A DNA stretch of 64,000 nucleotides from positions 1-64,000 of the forward strand of contig JAIUNW010000012.1 in assembly GCA_020161535.1 (NCBI GenBank). Direction: 5' to 3'. Each line of letters opens with the position of its first letter. Positions within the stretch are counted from its first letter, which is position 1. The translations under genes and the position numbers were made by a program. Of the stretch, positions 18,432-27,022 are shown in pieces. Source of the stretch: Bacteroidota bacterium. Its GTDB lineage: Bacteria > Bacteroidota > Bacteroidia > Chitinophagales > Chitinophagaceae. Under the pieces are notes generated by a model. The model was not told the origin of the DNA. It ran no database searches and worked only from the letters and a program-made list of their open reading frames with translations.

Positions 18432-19490
18432 CTATTTATTTGCCAGCACGTCATTTTTTACCAGCACCACGTGTTTGATATTTTTTCGGTCATAGGTGTA
18501 GTTTATATGTACTTTTCTATCGCGGGTTTGGATCACCGAGGGATAGCTGTACTCGCCGGTTTGCTGGTCTTCCAGCACGGCGATATCCTGCCAGTGCAGT
18601 CCATCGGCCGACAGCGCCACGCGTAGTTTTGTTCTTCCCTCCCACCATTCCCGGCCGGGGAGGTCGGGGTTGTAAACGATCAGCGACTGGTCCTGTTTTG
18701 TACTGTGCATCAAAGCAATGGCATCGGTACCCGAATTGGGATTCGGCAAACTGGTTTTTTGCCATTGCGTCCAGGAGCGCCCCTGGTCGGCGGACCAGGC
18801 CGATGCCACTGCGCCTTGTTTACTGCGACACAACAATTGCAGTTGTCCATTTGCATGATGCACGATGCTGGGCTGGATCACCGCAAACAAAGAACTGCTA
18901 TCAACCGGTATCAGTGTAAACTTTTCCAGGTGTGGATCGGTCTTTTCTATATGCACCTGCCAGCGACCATTCTCCGCCTCGGTGCTGGATGGAAATAAAA
19001 TATCGCCATTGGCCAGTTGAAACGGTTTGTTTTTAATCGGTCCCAAAATATTTGCCGGCAAGCGGATTGGTTTCGACCAGGTTTTGCCTTCGTTGTTCGA
19101 GCGGATATACATGCCCCACCATTCGCGCGGGTTGGGCCCTACTTTGTAGAAGAGGTAGATGTTTTTGCTGAACCGCTCGCGAAACAGTACCGGGTTCCAG
19201 GTGGGATAGCGCAGGCTGTCGTTTATAAAACCATCAGCCAGTTTCACCGGTGCACTGTATTTGCCTTTCGCATAGCGGCAAAACCAGATCGACACATCGT
19301 CTTTCCCCTCGGCTGTACCGCCGAACCAGGCAAAAAGCAATTGGCCATTGGGCGCTTCCAGTAAAGTAGATGCATGACAACTGTTGAACGGCGGCTGCGC
19401 GCAAACCAGTTCAGCCTTTTCGATGCGCCACGACTGCGCCTGGCAGCAGAAAGTCAGCAAACAATGAAAAACAAGCAAGTTGATCCGCAT
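18432..19490 (-). CDS. Secreted sialidase-like beta-propeller protein
   Basis: I start at ATG 19490 (352 residues), giving a signal peptide ending CCQAQS. Asp-box-like repeats (SNNEGKTW, SADQGRSW, SADGLHW) and an arginine near LRYPTW mark a BNR/sialidase six-bladed propeller. Relatives are annotated as exo-alpha-sialidase or BNR-repeat glycosyl hydrolases and act on exported or surface glycans. The complete arginine triad and nucleophile Tyr of GH33 cannot be confirmed by eye, so the substrate may not be sialic acid. Convergent with the GNAT gene and divergent from marC. Confidence 0.75.
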   Translation of the reverse strand: MRINLLVFHCLLTFCCQAQSWRIEKAELVCAQPPFNSCHASTLLEAPNGQLLFAWFGGTAEGKDDVSIWFCRYAKGKYSAPVKLADGFINDSLRYPTWNPVLFRERFSKNIYLFYKVGPNPREWWGMYIRSNNEGKTWSKPIRLPANILGPIKNKPFQLANGDILFPSSTEAENGRWQVHIEKTDPHLEKFTLIPVDSSSLFAVIQPSIVHHANGQLQLLCRSKQGAVASAWSADQGRSWTQWQKTSLPNPNSGTDAIALMHSTKQDQSLIVYNPDLPGREWWEGRTKLRVALSADGLHWQDIAVLEDQQTGEYSYPSVIQTRDRKVHINYTYDRKNIKHVVLVKNDVLANK

Positions 19491-19537
19491 CCTGAAAAAT
19501 ACTGTATTTTGCTTAGCACCCGACGGGTGGAAAAACC

Positions 19538-20203
19538 ATGACAAATATTCATACTTTTTTGCAACTGCTTTTTTTCAGTGTGATTGCCTTGTTTCCCGTG
19601 GTGAACCCGATTGGAACGGCGTTTATGGTGAGTCCGTATTTCAGCGGACTCAGCGATGCAGAGAAACGAACTGCTGTAAAAAAAATAACTTTCAACGCAT
19701 TTGCCATTTGCACCTTCACGCTTTTCGCCGGGCATTGGGTGCTGGAATTATTTGGTCTGTCCATTCCCATCATCCAATTGGCCGGTGGTATCATGATCTG
19801 CAAAATGGGCTGGGAATCTTTGTCAGATGATAAAGAACCTGATCACAGCCAAAAGCCCCCTTTAAACAATTACGAGAGCATCAAGGGAAAACTTTTTTAC
19901 CCCCTCACCTTTCCGGTTACCACCGGTGCCGGCACCATTTCGGTTTTGTTTACCCTGAGTGCGCACAGTGCAAAGGCCGGTATTCATAACTATTTTATCA
20001 ATACCGGCGCTGTGCTGCTGGCGGTGGTGATTATGTGTATCTTGATTTACATCTTTTACATCAACACCAAAAGAATCATACAGTTTTTTGGTACCGACGG
20101 CGAAAAGATCATCAACCGGATTTTTGCGTTCCTGATCTTTTGCGTGGGCTTACAAATTGCTGTTTCAGGCATCAAAACATTGATGTCTAGTATGTCAGAG
20201 TGA
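19538..20203 (+). CDS. MarC-family integral membrane protein
   Basis: This 221-residue protein has six membrane helices and the MarC/UPF0056 features PVVNPIGTAFM near the start, PLTFPVTTGAGTISV in the middle and a RIFAFLIFCVGLQI helix at the end. MarC was once linked to multidrug resistance, but its function remains unsettled. The 3' end overlaps the convergent multicopper oxidase gene by 17 bases. Confidence 0.9.
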   Translation: MTNIHTFLQLLFFSVIALFPVVNPIGTAFMVSPYFSGLSDAEKRTAVKKITFNAFAICTFTLFAGHWVLELFGLSIPIIQLAGGIMICKMGWESLSDDKEPDHSQKPPLNNYESIKGKLFYPLTFPVTTGAGTISVLFTLSAHSAKAGIHNYFINTGAVLLAVVIMCILIYIFYINTKRIIQFFGTDGEKIINRIFAFLIFCVGLQIAVSGIKTLMSSMSE

Positions 20204-22634
20204 TTCCGGCGCCCCAACCCATATCACTGTCGTAGTGCGCGCCGGCGGCAAACAGCCGGGTGAGAATATACCGGGCGCCTACCATGTATTCGCGGTCAGA
20301 GTTCAGCATCAGGTTCATTCGCAAACGAGCCGTTAGCGGAATGTCTTCGCGCATCAACTGCAAACGAACATTACCGGTATGGTCAATGCTGGCGTCGGCC
20401 AATACCAACCAGGGCAGGCGGTATTGCACACCAACGTGAAACACTTTTCGATCGTCTTTGGTCAGGGTTTGCCCAAACAGGTTCTTTTCGCCGGCCGACA
20501 TTTTACGGTAACGCCAATCGACGCCCACATAAGGAAACAGCCATTGCATTTTACCCAGGTATCGCCCGAAATGGGTTTCCACTTCATACCCGTGGTGCGC
20601 GGTGTACCCGAGGCGCCATTCGCCCTGAAAATTCCAGCGGGTATTGCCATACATCAGTTCGCCATCGTTGCCATTGCTGGCGAAATCATTCTGGAACATG
20701 AAGTGAAACATGCGATCGTCTTTTTTAAACAATCGGTACGCTTTCGCGGGATCAGGTATCTCCGGGTTGGGCGCCCTGTTCTGGTAACTGAATACGCGCC
20801 CCATGCCACTCATCATGTGATAGAGAATATGACAATGGAAAAACCAGTCGCCCGATTCAGACGCATGCAACTCGAGGGTATCGGTTTCCATCGGTAAAAT
20901 ATCGAGTGTATTCTTCATGGGCGAATACGCACCACCGCTGTTCAATACCCGGAAGTCGTGCCCATGCAGGTGCATGGGGTGGCGCATCATCGAATTGTTG
21001 TATAAAATGATGCGCAGGTTTTCGCCTTGTTTGATCAGCACTTTGTCGGTTTCAGACACCGTTTTATTGTCGAGCGTCCACACATACCGATTCATATTAC
21101 CGGTGAGTTCAAAACGCAATTCGCGCCAGGGGCCTTCGGGCAAAGTGGTGGGGGTTGTTGCACGCAACATATCATAGTTTAGGGTAACCATGTTCGCAGT
21201 GTTTGTGTCGCTGTGCTCATCGTGCATACCAGGCGTATCGTGCATGCCGTGCATGTCATGCATGCCGTGCATGTCATGCATTTCTTGCTTATTCGGCGCT
21301 TGCTTTTTTTCAAGTTCCATACCACATTTGGGGCAGGTGCCGGGCTGCTGGCTGGTCACTTCCGGATGCATGGGGCAAACATATTCGCCCGCTCCCTGCG
21401 GGGCGCTTTGCGTGTTGCCCAGTTCAGGATACATCACTTTGTTCATGTCCATTTTTTGCAGGGACATGTCCATACCCATGGGCTTCATATTGCCATTCAT
21501 CGCCATCATTTGGTTCATCATGTGCATGCCATCAAAATACCGGAGACGGGGTAGTTTGGTGGCGGGCATACGCATGCCATCGCCCAACCACAGCGAAGCC
21601 GAACCCACCCGGTCTTCAGAAGTAGCTAGGAATTCATACTGCCTATTTTCCGGCAGGCTGACCAGCACATCGTAGGTTTCCGCCACGCCGATGATCAAAC
21701 GGTCGACCTGCACGGGTTGCACCTCGTTTCCGTCGTTGGCTACTACCGTCATTTTACCACCGCTGTAACTGAGCCAGAAATAGGAAGAGGCGCCGCCATT
21801 TACGACCCGCAGGCGAACGGTATCGCCGGCTTTCAGTGATTTTACCGTTTGTTCTGTGCAACCATTGAGCAAGAATTTTTCATAATAAACATCACTGACA
21901 TCCATCGCGTTCATGCGTTTCCATTCGTTGGCGAATTTGACGCCGAGTTTGCCCGCGCGAATGGCCTCGGCATAGCTTTGCACTGATTTCTTTTTGATGG
22001 CAAACCAGTCGTTCGCCGTATGCAGGCGGCGATTGATCTCCATGGGTTTCACATCACTCCATTCGCTCAGTACTACCGGGATACTGGGCTGGGCGGCTTC
22101 CTCGCGTTTATTAAAAACCAGGGCCCCATACAAACCGATTTGTTCCTGGAGGGAGAAATGACTGTGGTACCAGTAGGTGCCGGCCTGTACCACGGGGAAT
22201 TTATACACAAAGCTCGTGTGGGGCGCGATGGGTAGTTGGGTGAGGTAAGGTACCCCATCCATGGCGGCAGGCAATTGCACCCCATGCCAATGTACCGCCG
22301 TGGGTTTGTCTGATAGGTTATGCACCACAATCAGGGCTGTATCGCCGATGCTGAAAACCAGTGTGGGTGCGGGTATGCTGCCATTGACGGCGATGGCCGG
22401 TTTGGTTTTTCCGGTGAAGTTGACCAGGCTATCGCTGATATAGAGATCATAGCGAACGGTTTTTATGCCGGGTGTACCGGGGGCAAAATGCGTACCGGCA
22501 TTGGCGCCGGGCACAGCATGCGAAAGAATGAAACGGTCTTTGTTGGCCAGCGGTAAAGGGTTGGTGGCCGGCGATTGCGTATATACATTACTGTTATACA
22601 GCAGGAACAGGGAAATGATCCATGCGTATTTCAT
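20187..22634 (-). CDS. Multicopper oxidase with HMBD and C-terminal CopB-like barrel
   Basis: This 815-residue protein has a signal peptide and three cupredoxin domains with copper motifs HWHGVQ, YHSHFSLQ, HPMHLHGHDF and WFFHCHILYHM. Between the second and third lies a heavy-metal-binding domain (YVCPMHPEV, then CPKCGMELE) followed by Met/His repeats (MHDMHG units). After the oxidase part (about residue 640) comes a segment of alternating strands ending ITLTY. This resembles an outer-membrane barrel of the CopB copper-resistance type. It probably oxidises Cu(I) and binds copper in the envelope, combining CopA- and CopB-like parts. A Cys/His-rich small gene lies just upstream in the same operon. 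Confidence 0.85.
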   Translation of the reverse strand: MKYAWIISLFLLYNSNVYTQSPATNPLPLANKDRFILSHAVPGANAGTHFAPGTPGIKTVRYDLYISDSLVNFTGKTKPAIAVNGSIPAPTLVFSIGDTALIVVHNLSDKPTAVHWHGVQLPAAMDGVPYLTQLPIAPHTSFVYKFPVVQAGTYWYHSHFSLQEQIGLYGALVFNKREEAAQPSIPVVLSEWSDVKPMEINRRLHTANDWFAIKKKSVQSYAEAIRAGKLGVKFANEWKRMNAMDVSDVYYEKFLLNGCTEQTVKSLKAGDTVRLRVVNGGASSYFWLSYSGGKMTVVANDGNEVQPVQVDRLIIGVAETYDVLVSLPENRQYEFLATSEDRVGSASLWLGDGMRMPATKLPRLRYFDGMHMMNQMMAMNGNMKPMGMDMSLQKMDMNKVMYPELGNTQSAPQGAGEYVCPMHPEVTSQQPGTCPKCGMELEKKQAPNKQEMHDMHGMHDMHGMHDTPGMHDEHSDTNTANMVTLNYDMLRATTPTTLPEGPWRELRFELTGNMNRYVWTLDNKTVSETDKVLIKQGENLRIILYNNSMMRHPMHLHGHDFRVLNSGGAYSPMKNTLDILPMETDTLELHASESGDWFFHCHILYHMMSGMGRVFSYQNRAPNPEIPDPAKAYRLFKKDDRMFHFMFQNDFASNGNDGELMYGNTRWNFQGEWRLGYTAHHGYEVETHFGRYLGKMQWLFPYVGVDWRYRKMSAGEKNLFGQTLTKDDRKVFHVGVQYRLPWLVLADASIDHTGNVRLQLMREDIPLTARLRMNLMLNSDREYMVGARYILTRLFAAGAHYDSDMGWGAGITLTY
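21218..21282 (-). repeat. Tandem repeat encoding Met-His-Asp/Gly units
   Basis: A near-perfect 18-base unit (coding MHDMHG) is repeated with variants inside the multicopper oxidase gene. It yields about seven Met-His pairs in 22 residues. Such Met/His tracts bind Cu(I)/Cu(II). The DNA repeat could vary in copy number by slippage. Confidence 0.7.
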
Positions 22635-22677
22635 CGTTTACAAGTTGAATGAACAATAAATTAAACCGGGGATCGGA

Positions 22678-23016
22678 TCAATTCAACTTGGGCGGCAACC
22701 ATTTGGCATCGAAGCCGGCAACGGGTGCGCCTGCGATGCCTTCGCCGTACAGAAAAACAAACACTTGCGGTGGCGACGTGGTAGTGCTTGTGGGCGCGAT
22801 GGCGCTTAAGTGGATGATAGAAGAACAATGGCAGGTATCGTGACAGCAATCCTGGTTACAGGCATGTTTACCAGCTACTTTTTGTGTCGATTCCTGTTTG
22901 GCAGGCACCTGATGTGCAGCAGGCGGGTCTTGGTGGCGCGAGCAAGCCATCGATAAGGATGGAAAGGCCAGCATACCCAACAATAACAGCCCTATTATCT
23001 TGTAAAAGCCAAACAT
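22678..23016 (-). CDS. Small exported Cys/His-rich protein, probable metal binder
   Basis: This 112-residue protein has a signal peptide (SLSMACS region, possibly a lipobox) and a dense Cys/His stretch at about 51-64 (HACNQDCCHDTCHC). It then continues with a PPQVFVFLYGEG tail. It precedes the multicopper oxidase gene by 43 bases on the same strand, so a copper-chaperone or copper-storage role in the envelope is likely. I do not recognise a named family. The copper role is inferred from context and residue content. Confidence 0.65.
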   Translation of the reverse strand: MFGFYKIIGLLLLGMLAFPSLSMACSRHQDPPAAHQVPAKQESTQKVAGKHACNQDCCHDTCHCSSIIHLSAIAPTSTTTSPPQVFVFLYGEGIAGAPVAGFDAKWLPPKLN

Positions 23017-23035
23017 TCAGGCAAAGATACGCCGA

Positions 23036-23590
23036 TCATTGGTTTTTCGCTTCGGTCAATAGCCAGTTGTTCCGGGTGATTTCGTATACAAAATTGTATT
23101 TCGGTTGTTCACCATGATAGGCCAGGTTTTGTTCGCCAATTTTCTGGGCACCCACGCGGGTGATGGCTATTTGAGAACGTAGGTTATCGGCGCCCACATG
23201 AAAGATCACCCGGTTTACCCATTGGAAAATATAATCGAGCATTAACTTTTTTACGGCGGGGTTGATGCCCCTGCCCCAGCAACGGGTGGCGTAAAAGGTA
23301 TAACCAATCAGGATGGAATTGTCAGCTTCCGCATAATCGTAATACCGGGTGCTGCCAATCGTTTGACCCGAAGCTTTTTCGACGATGCGAAAAGCACCGC
23401 CGCTGGCCATCGCGCCTTCAAAAAATACGGTAAACACTTCTTTTTTCCACCGGTCTTTATTCGGGTGTTGTGCCCAAACGGCGGGATCAGCGGCCACGGC
23501 GTAGAGCGCATCAAAGTCGGCCTCTTGCAATGGATAGAGAATCAGCAGGTCGTTTTCGAGTATCGGTTGCGTATCGGGCCGCATAGCCAT
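23036..23590 (-). CDS. GNAT acetyltransferase
   Basis: This 184-residue protein has a GNAT fold with LYPLQEADFDAL at the N-terminus and an acetyl-CoA loop ATRCWGRGINPAVKK (about 105-120). A late strand VGADNLRSQIAITRVGAQKIG completes the fold. It resembles the RimJ/RimL-like group that acetylates amines. The start could be Met1 or Met3. It ends 20 bases before the Cys-rich gene but is probably independent of copper handling. Substrate unknown. Confidence 0.85.
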   Translation of the reverse strand: MAMRPDTQPILENDLLILYPLQEADFDALYAVAADPAVWAQHPNKDRWKKEVFTVFFEGAMASGGAFRIVEKASGQTIGSTRYYDYAEADNSILIGYTFYATRCWGRGINPAVKKLMLDYIFQWVNRVIFHVGADNLRSQIAITRVGAQKIGEQNLAYHGEQPKYNFVYEITRNNWLLTEAKNQ

Positions 23591-23675
23591 TTATTTTTCA
23601 CAATATTACAATGCAGCGGGTCATTCGAACAGGGTGGCCCGGGAATTCATTGTAAAAATGTACTTTTACGCCCCC

Positions 23676-23762
23676 GGAGAGATGCCAGAGTGGTTGAACG
23701 GGGCGGTCTCGAAAACCGTTATACCTGCAAGGGTATCGGGGGTTCGAATCCCCCTCTCTCCG
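23676..23762 (+). tRNA. tRNA-Ser (CGA)
   Basis: This 87-base class II tRNA has the acceptor stem GGAGAGA/TCTCTCC with discriminator G at 23762. The anticodon loop CTCGAAA lies between GCGGT and ACCGT, so the anticodon is CGA. It has a long variable arm and a GGTTCGAATCC T-loop. CCA is not encoded. It reads UCG codons. I see no second copy of its 3' end that would mark an integrated element. Confidence 0.95.
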
Positions 23763-23785
23763 CTAGTATCAGTATAAAACAATTC

Positions 23786-23823
23786 AAAAAGCCTGAAAGC
23801 ATCGTGTTTTCAGGCTTTTTTGT
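23786..23823 (+). terminator. Rho-independent terminator after tRNA-Ser
   Basis: AAAAAGCCTGAAA (from 23786) and the near complement TTTTCAGGCTTTTTT form a long stem followed by a T-run, 24 bases past the tRNA end on the + strand. Confidence 0.8.
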
Positions 23824-23921
23824 TTCACCAGCAGCTCACAAATTTTTTTCCAAAACTGTTATTTACGACTCTTTTCTACGAATAATTAGGAAAACGACCG
23901 CCACCACAAATTATTCAACGC

Positions 23922-24965
23922 ATGAAACCTTTACAAGTAGTAGCCATTTTCACCCTTAGTATCTTTTTGGGCACATCATCGGTTTCGGCCCAGGATTTTT
24001 TAAACAGTTATTTCAAGGGGAATAAGGATACTTTATTAGCAGAAGCCACCAAGCTGGTAAATATGCCGGAGCCAACTTTTAAGCCGTTTATTGCTACTAA
24101 AACTGTAGAAGCTGCTAACAAGGCTACTTCTTTCAAAGCCCTTACTGCCAGCTTTGTAACAAGAGACAAACACAGCATATTTGCTTACAGACTTCCGAAA
24201 AAATCGGCGAATACTATCCTCCTCCTACATGGCGTAAAAAGTGATGGTAGGGATTATTTGCCAACGGCGGCATTGCTACAGCAGGCAACACAAGCAGAAG
24301 TGTATGCAATAGATTTAAGGGGCCACGGCAAATCATACGGCAAACCAGGTGATGTGGACTACATTAACCAGTATGCTGATGATATAGCCGATATTGTCAA
24401 AGATATTCGGAGTAAGAAACCCCATGGGAAGATCGTAATAGCAGGACATTCGATGGGTGCTGGCATTACGCTGAGATATGCCATGGGTGACTACAAAGAA
24501 AAAGTGAATGGTTTCTTACTTTTTGCTCCTTTGCTTGGTCAGAATTCGCCCGCGTTCCCCCAAGCGCAGGCAGAAGCCAAAGACACAACCGAGCCATTTA
24601 TGAAAATACATATTGCACGGATTATTGGGCTAAAAATGCTGAATGAAATTAATATGCACCAACAAGATAGTTTGCCGGTACTGTTTTTCAATTTACCGAA
24701 AGGAACCCCGCTGAGAGAATACAGCTTCAGGGCAAATGCAAGTATGGCGCCAGAAAATTATGTTGATGGTTTGAAAGCGGTCAATATTCCCATGCTTGTG
24801 TTGCTTGGTAATCAGGACGAAGCTTTTACTGTTGAAGCGCAGCAAAAGGCGGTTTTGGAAAACAGCAAGGCAGATGTCAAGGTCATTGACGGGTCAACAC
24901 ATGAAGGCATTCTCCAAGATCCAGCTTGTTTTCAGGCAATTTCAACATGGTATTCGAAGCTATAA
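23922..24965 (+). CDS. Exported alpha/beta hydrolase
   Basis: This 347-residue protein has a signal peptide (SSVSAQ) and an alpha/beta hydrolase domain from about residue 80. It shows LLLHGVKSDGRD (oxyanion region), nucleophile Ser177 in AGHSMGAG, acid Asp in LLGNQDEAF, and His in GSTHEGIL. This resembles lysophospholipase-type serine hydrolases acting in the periplasm. Its stop codon overlaps the ATG of an ECF sigma factor by one base (TAATG), so hydrolase and sigma factor are translationally coupled. The substrate is unknown. Confidence 0.85.
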   Translation: MKPLQVVAIFTLSIFLGTSSVSAQDFLNSYFKGNKDTLLAEATKLVNMPEPTFKPFIATKTVEAANKATSFKALTASFVTRDKHSIFAYRLPKKSANTILLLHGVKSDGRDYLPTAALLQQATQAEVYAIDLRGHGKSYGKPGDVDYINQYADDIADIVKDIRSKKPHGKIVIAGHSMGAGITLRYAMGDYKEKVNGFLLFAPLLGQNSPAFPQAQAEAKDTTEPFMKIHIARIIGLKMLNEINMHQQDSLPVLFFNLPKGTPLREYSFRANASMAPENYVDGLKAVNIPMLVLLGNQDEAFTVEAQQKAVLENSKADVKVIDGSTHEGILQDPACFQAISTWYSKL

Positions 24966-25474
24966 TGCAAACAAAACAACAAGCCCAGCAATTCCAGGAA
25001 CTCATTGCGCAAAACAAAGGCATCCTCATCAAAGTTGCCAGAACGTATTGCCAAAATGAGGGCGACAGGCAAGACCTTATTCAAGAAATGTTGATACAAA
25101 TCTGGCAATCCTTTCATAAGTACAATCATGCATACAAAATTTCCACTTGGCTGTACCGCATTTCTATAAATATGGCAATATCCTACTACAGAAAAAATAC
25201 AAATAGAATAAATAACAACCTTCCATTAACAGAGAATATCAGCCAAATAGCGGAAGAGGGGAAGGCAGAAAAGGAACAGCAACTGAACATGTTAGACCAG
25301 TTTATCAGTGAGTTGAAAGAACTTGATAAAGCATTAATACTACTCTATTTAGAAGAGAAAAGCCATCATGAAATTGCCGAAATACTGGGCATTTCAGCAG
25401 GCAATGTAGGAACAAAAGTTGGCCGTATAAAAGACAAGTTGAAACAACGTTTTTCACAATATAATATTGATTAA
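24965..25474 (+). CDS. ECF RNA polymerase sigma factor
   Basis: The start at ATG 24965 gives 169 residues and the TAATG overlap with the hydrolase gene; an upstream in-frame start at 24926 would lie inside that gene. Sigma-70 region 2 (about 10-75, DRQDLIQEMLIQIWQ) and region 4 (about 110-165, LYLEEKSHHEIAEILGIS) are intact. A membrane protein gene begins one base after its stop, as expected for a cognate regulator. It probably directs an envelope stress or nutrient response that includes its own operon. Confidence 0.92.
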   Translation: MQTKQQAQQFQELIAQNKGILIKVARTYCQNEGDRQDLIQEMLIQIWQSFHKYNHAYKISTWLYRISINMAISYYRKNTNRINNNLPLTENISQIAEEGKAEKEQQLNMLDQFISELKELDKALILLYLEEKSHHEIAEILGISAGNVGTKVGRIKDKLKQRFSQYNID

Positions 25475-25475
25475 G

Positions 25476-26138
25476 ATGACGGAAAATCAGGTGATAGAAC
25501 TTTGGCAGGCCACCAATGCCAAATTGGAAAATAGCCTTCCCATCAGCAGAAGAAACATCGAGGAAGTAACTAAAATGAAAGTGCAAACGCTGCTGTCGTC
25601 CATGAAGCCGGTAAAAGTATTTGCAGTTATTGCAGGAATTGTATGGGTTGTCTTTGGATCTATATTCGTTGGCAAATTATTCATTGATGGTTTTGGCAAA
25701 ATCAGCCCCTGGCTTTTATTCTCTTCAGCCCTCCAGGTATTACTTACTGCCATCGCGCTATTGCTTTATATCTACCAAACGGTGCATATTTACCAGGCGG
25801 ATATTAGCGACTCCATCGTTGAAACACAGAAAAAATTGACTACGCTTCAATCATCATCCCTTTGGATCGCCCGTGTCCTTTTTTTGCAGCTACCCCTATG
25901 GACAACCTTTTATTGGAACAAAGAAATGATGCAGAACGGGCGTACGGGATGGTGGGTGTTCCAAATTGCCATTACGCTGTTGTTTGCAGGTATTTCGATT
26001 TGGCTTTTTTTCAACATAAATTATAAAAACAAGGACAAGAAATGGTTCAAATTCATTTTGAGCGACAAAGAGTGGAAACCTGTTTTAAAAGCGATAGAAT
26101 TAAACAAAGAAATTGCAGATTTCAAAGAGAACAACTAA
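25476..26138 (+). CDS. Membrane protein, probable anti-sigma partner
   Basis: This 220-residue protein starts at ATG 25476, one base after the sigma factor stop. A cytosolic N-terminal part (about 1-40) precedes four membrane helices (about 47-70, 78-102, 127-145 and 153-175). No classical zinc anti-sigma (HxxxCxxC) motif is present. Its tight coupling to the ECF gene and its topology suggest that it holds or senses for that sigma factor. Such proteins are common beside Bacteroidota ECF genes, but this assignment is inference. Confidence 0.65.
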   Translation: MTENQVIELWQATNAKLENSLPISRRNIEEVTKMKVQTLLSSMKPVKVFAVIAGIVWVVFGSIFVGKLFIDGFGKISPWLLFSSALQVLLTAIALLLYIYQTVHIYQADISDSIVETQKKLTTLQSSSLWIARVLFLQLPLWTTFYWNKEMMQNGRTGWWVFQIAITLLFAGISIWLFFNINYKNKDKKWFKFILSDKEWKPVLKAIELNKEIADFKENN

Positions 26139-26184
26139 AATGAAAAAGATTCCAAGAAGTAGTTGTCAAAAATGACCAAAGACG

Positions 26185-26904
26185 TCAACGCCCTGTTGAG
26201 ACAGCCATCCGCTTTTTAATACTGCCTGCTACTGCCAATAAAAGATCAGGGTCCAGTCTTTGTTTAAAATCGGGATTAATATATTCGAACTGAATGATCC
26301 CTTTTTTGTCGAATATAAAAACGGATGGCACAGGAAGCAACAGATCCGGATTTTTGCCGCCGGTTGTTTTCGGCAACATATTCCAATAAGCTTTGGGGGC
26401 TTTAAAGGCGATGCCGAGCTGTTTGGACAGCGCCAGGTCTGCATCTGAGAGCAATGTATAGCCCAGTTTTTCTTTGGCAGCCGATTGTGCGAGCCCGCTG
26501 GGTTCATCGGTACTCACCGCAATCAATTGATAACCCATTTCTTCCAGGGCAGGTAAAGCCTGCTGCAAACCCGACAACTGGATGGAGCAATAGGGACACC
26601 AGCCACCACGATACATTACCAGGATGCTCGGCTTTTCAGCTATGGCTTTGTTCAAGTCAAATGGTTTTCCGGCAGCATCTGCCAGCGTGGCGATAGGTAA
26701 TTTTTCGCCATAGAGCAAAGGGCTGATGTCTTGGGGCTGTTGCGGTATGGGATAGATACCAGTATGTCCGTTGGCAGCACCACCATCGTCGACGGTGGTT
26801 GTTATCACACGCTCTCCCTGGGCTTGCAATGTATTCGAACTGGTAACGGTGAATAAAAAAATCACTACAAAGCAGGCAAGGCGAAACAGGTTTGCTGATG
26901 GCAT
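26185..26904 (-). CDS. Exported peroxiredoxin-like thiol protein
   Basis: This 239-residue protein has a signal peptide (LQAQGE region) and an AhpC/TSA-like thioredoxin fold from about residue 58. The active motif is Cys103-Pro-Tyr-Cys106 (RGGWCPYCSIQL), followed by LLSDADLALSKQLGIAF, VPSVFIFDKKGI and the family's C-terminal strand. It would reduce peroxides or exchange disulfides in the periplasm. It is transcribed alone, convergent with the sigma operon. Confidence 0.85.
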   Translation of the reverse strand: MPSANLFRLACFVVIFLFTVTSSNTLQAQGERVITTTVDDGGAANGHTGIYPIPQQPQDISPLLYGEKLPIATLADAAGKPFDLNKAIAEKPSILVMYRGGWCPYCSIQLSGLQQALPALEEMGYQLIAVSTDEPSGLAQSAAKEKLGYTLLSDADLALSKQLGIAFKAPKAYWNMLPKTTGGKNPDLLLPVPSVFIFDKKGIIQFEYINPDFKQRLDPDLLLAVAGSIKKRMAVSTGR

Positions 26905-27022
26905 AAACGATTCATTTTCTTGTTAAGCCGTGAAATAAAGGGATTGCCTTCGTTTTACCAAGGCACCACAGAAAAGTTAACGTCTGAAGCGCCAACTGGC
27001 TGTCTTTTTTAACAACCACCTA

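Noticed and set aside
18432..19490. Confident GH33 sialidase assignment
   Set aside because: Asp-box repeats and a propeller fold are visible, but the full catalytic arginine triad and nucleophile could not be verified, so only sialidase-like is claimed.
23676..23823. Integrated element at tRNA-Ser
   Set aside because: No integrase gene and no second copy of the tRNA 3' end nearby; the flanking genes look ordinary.
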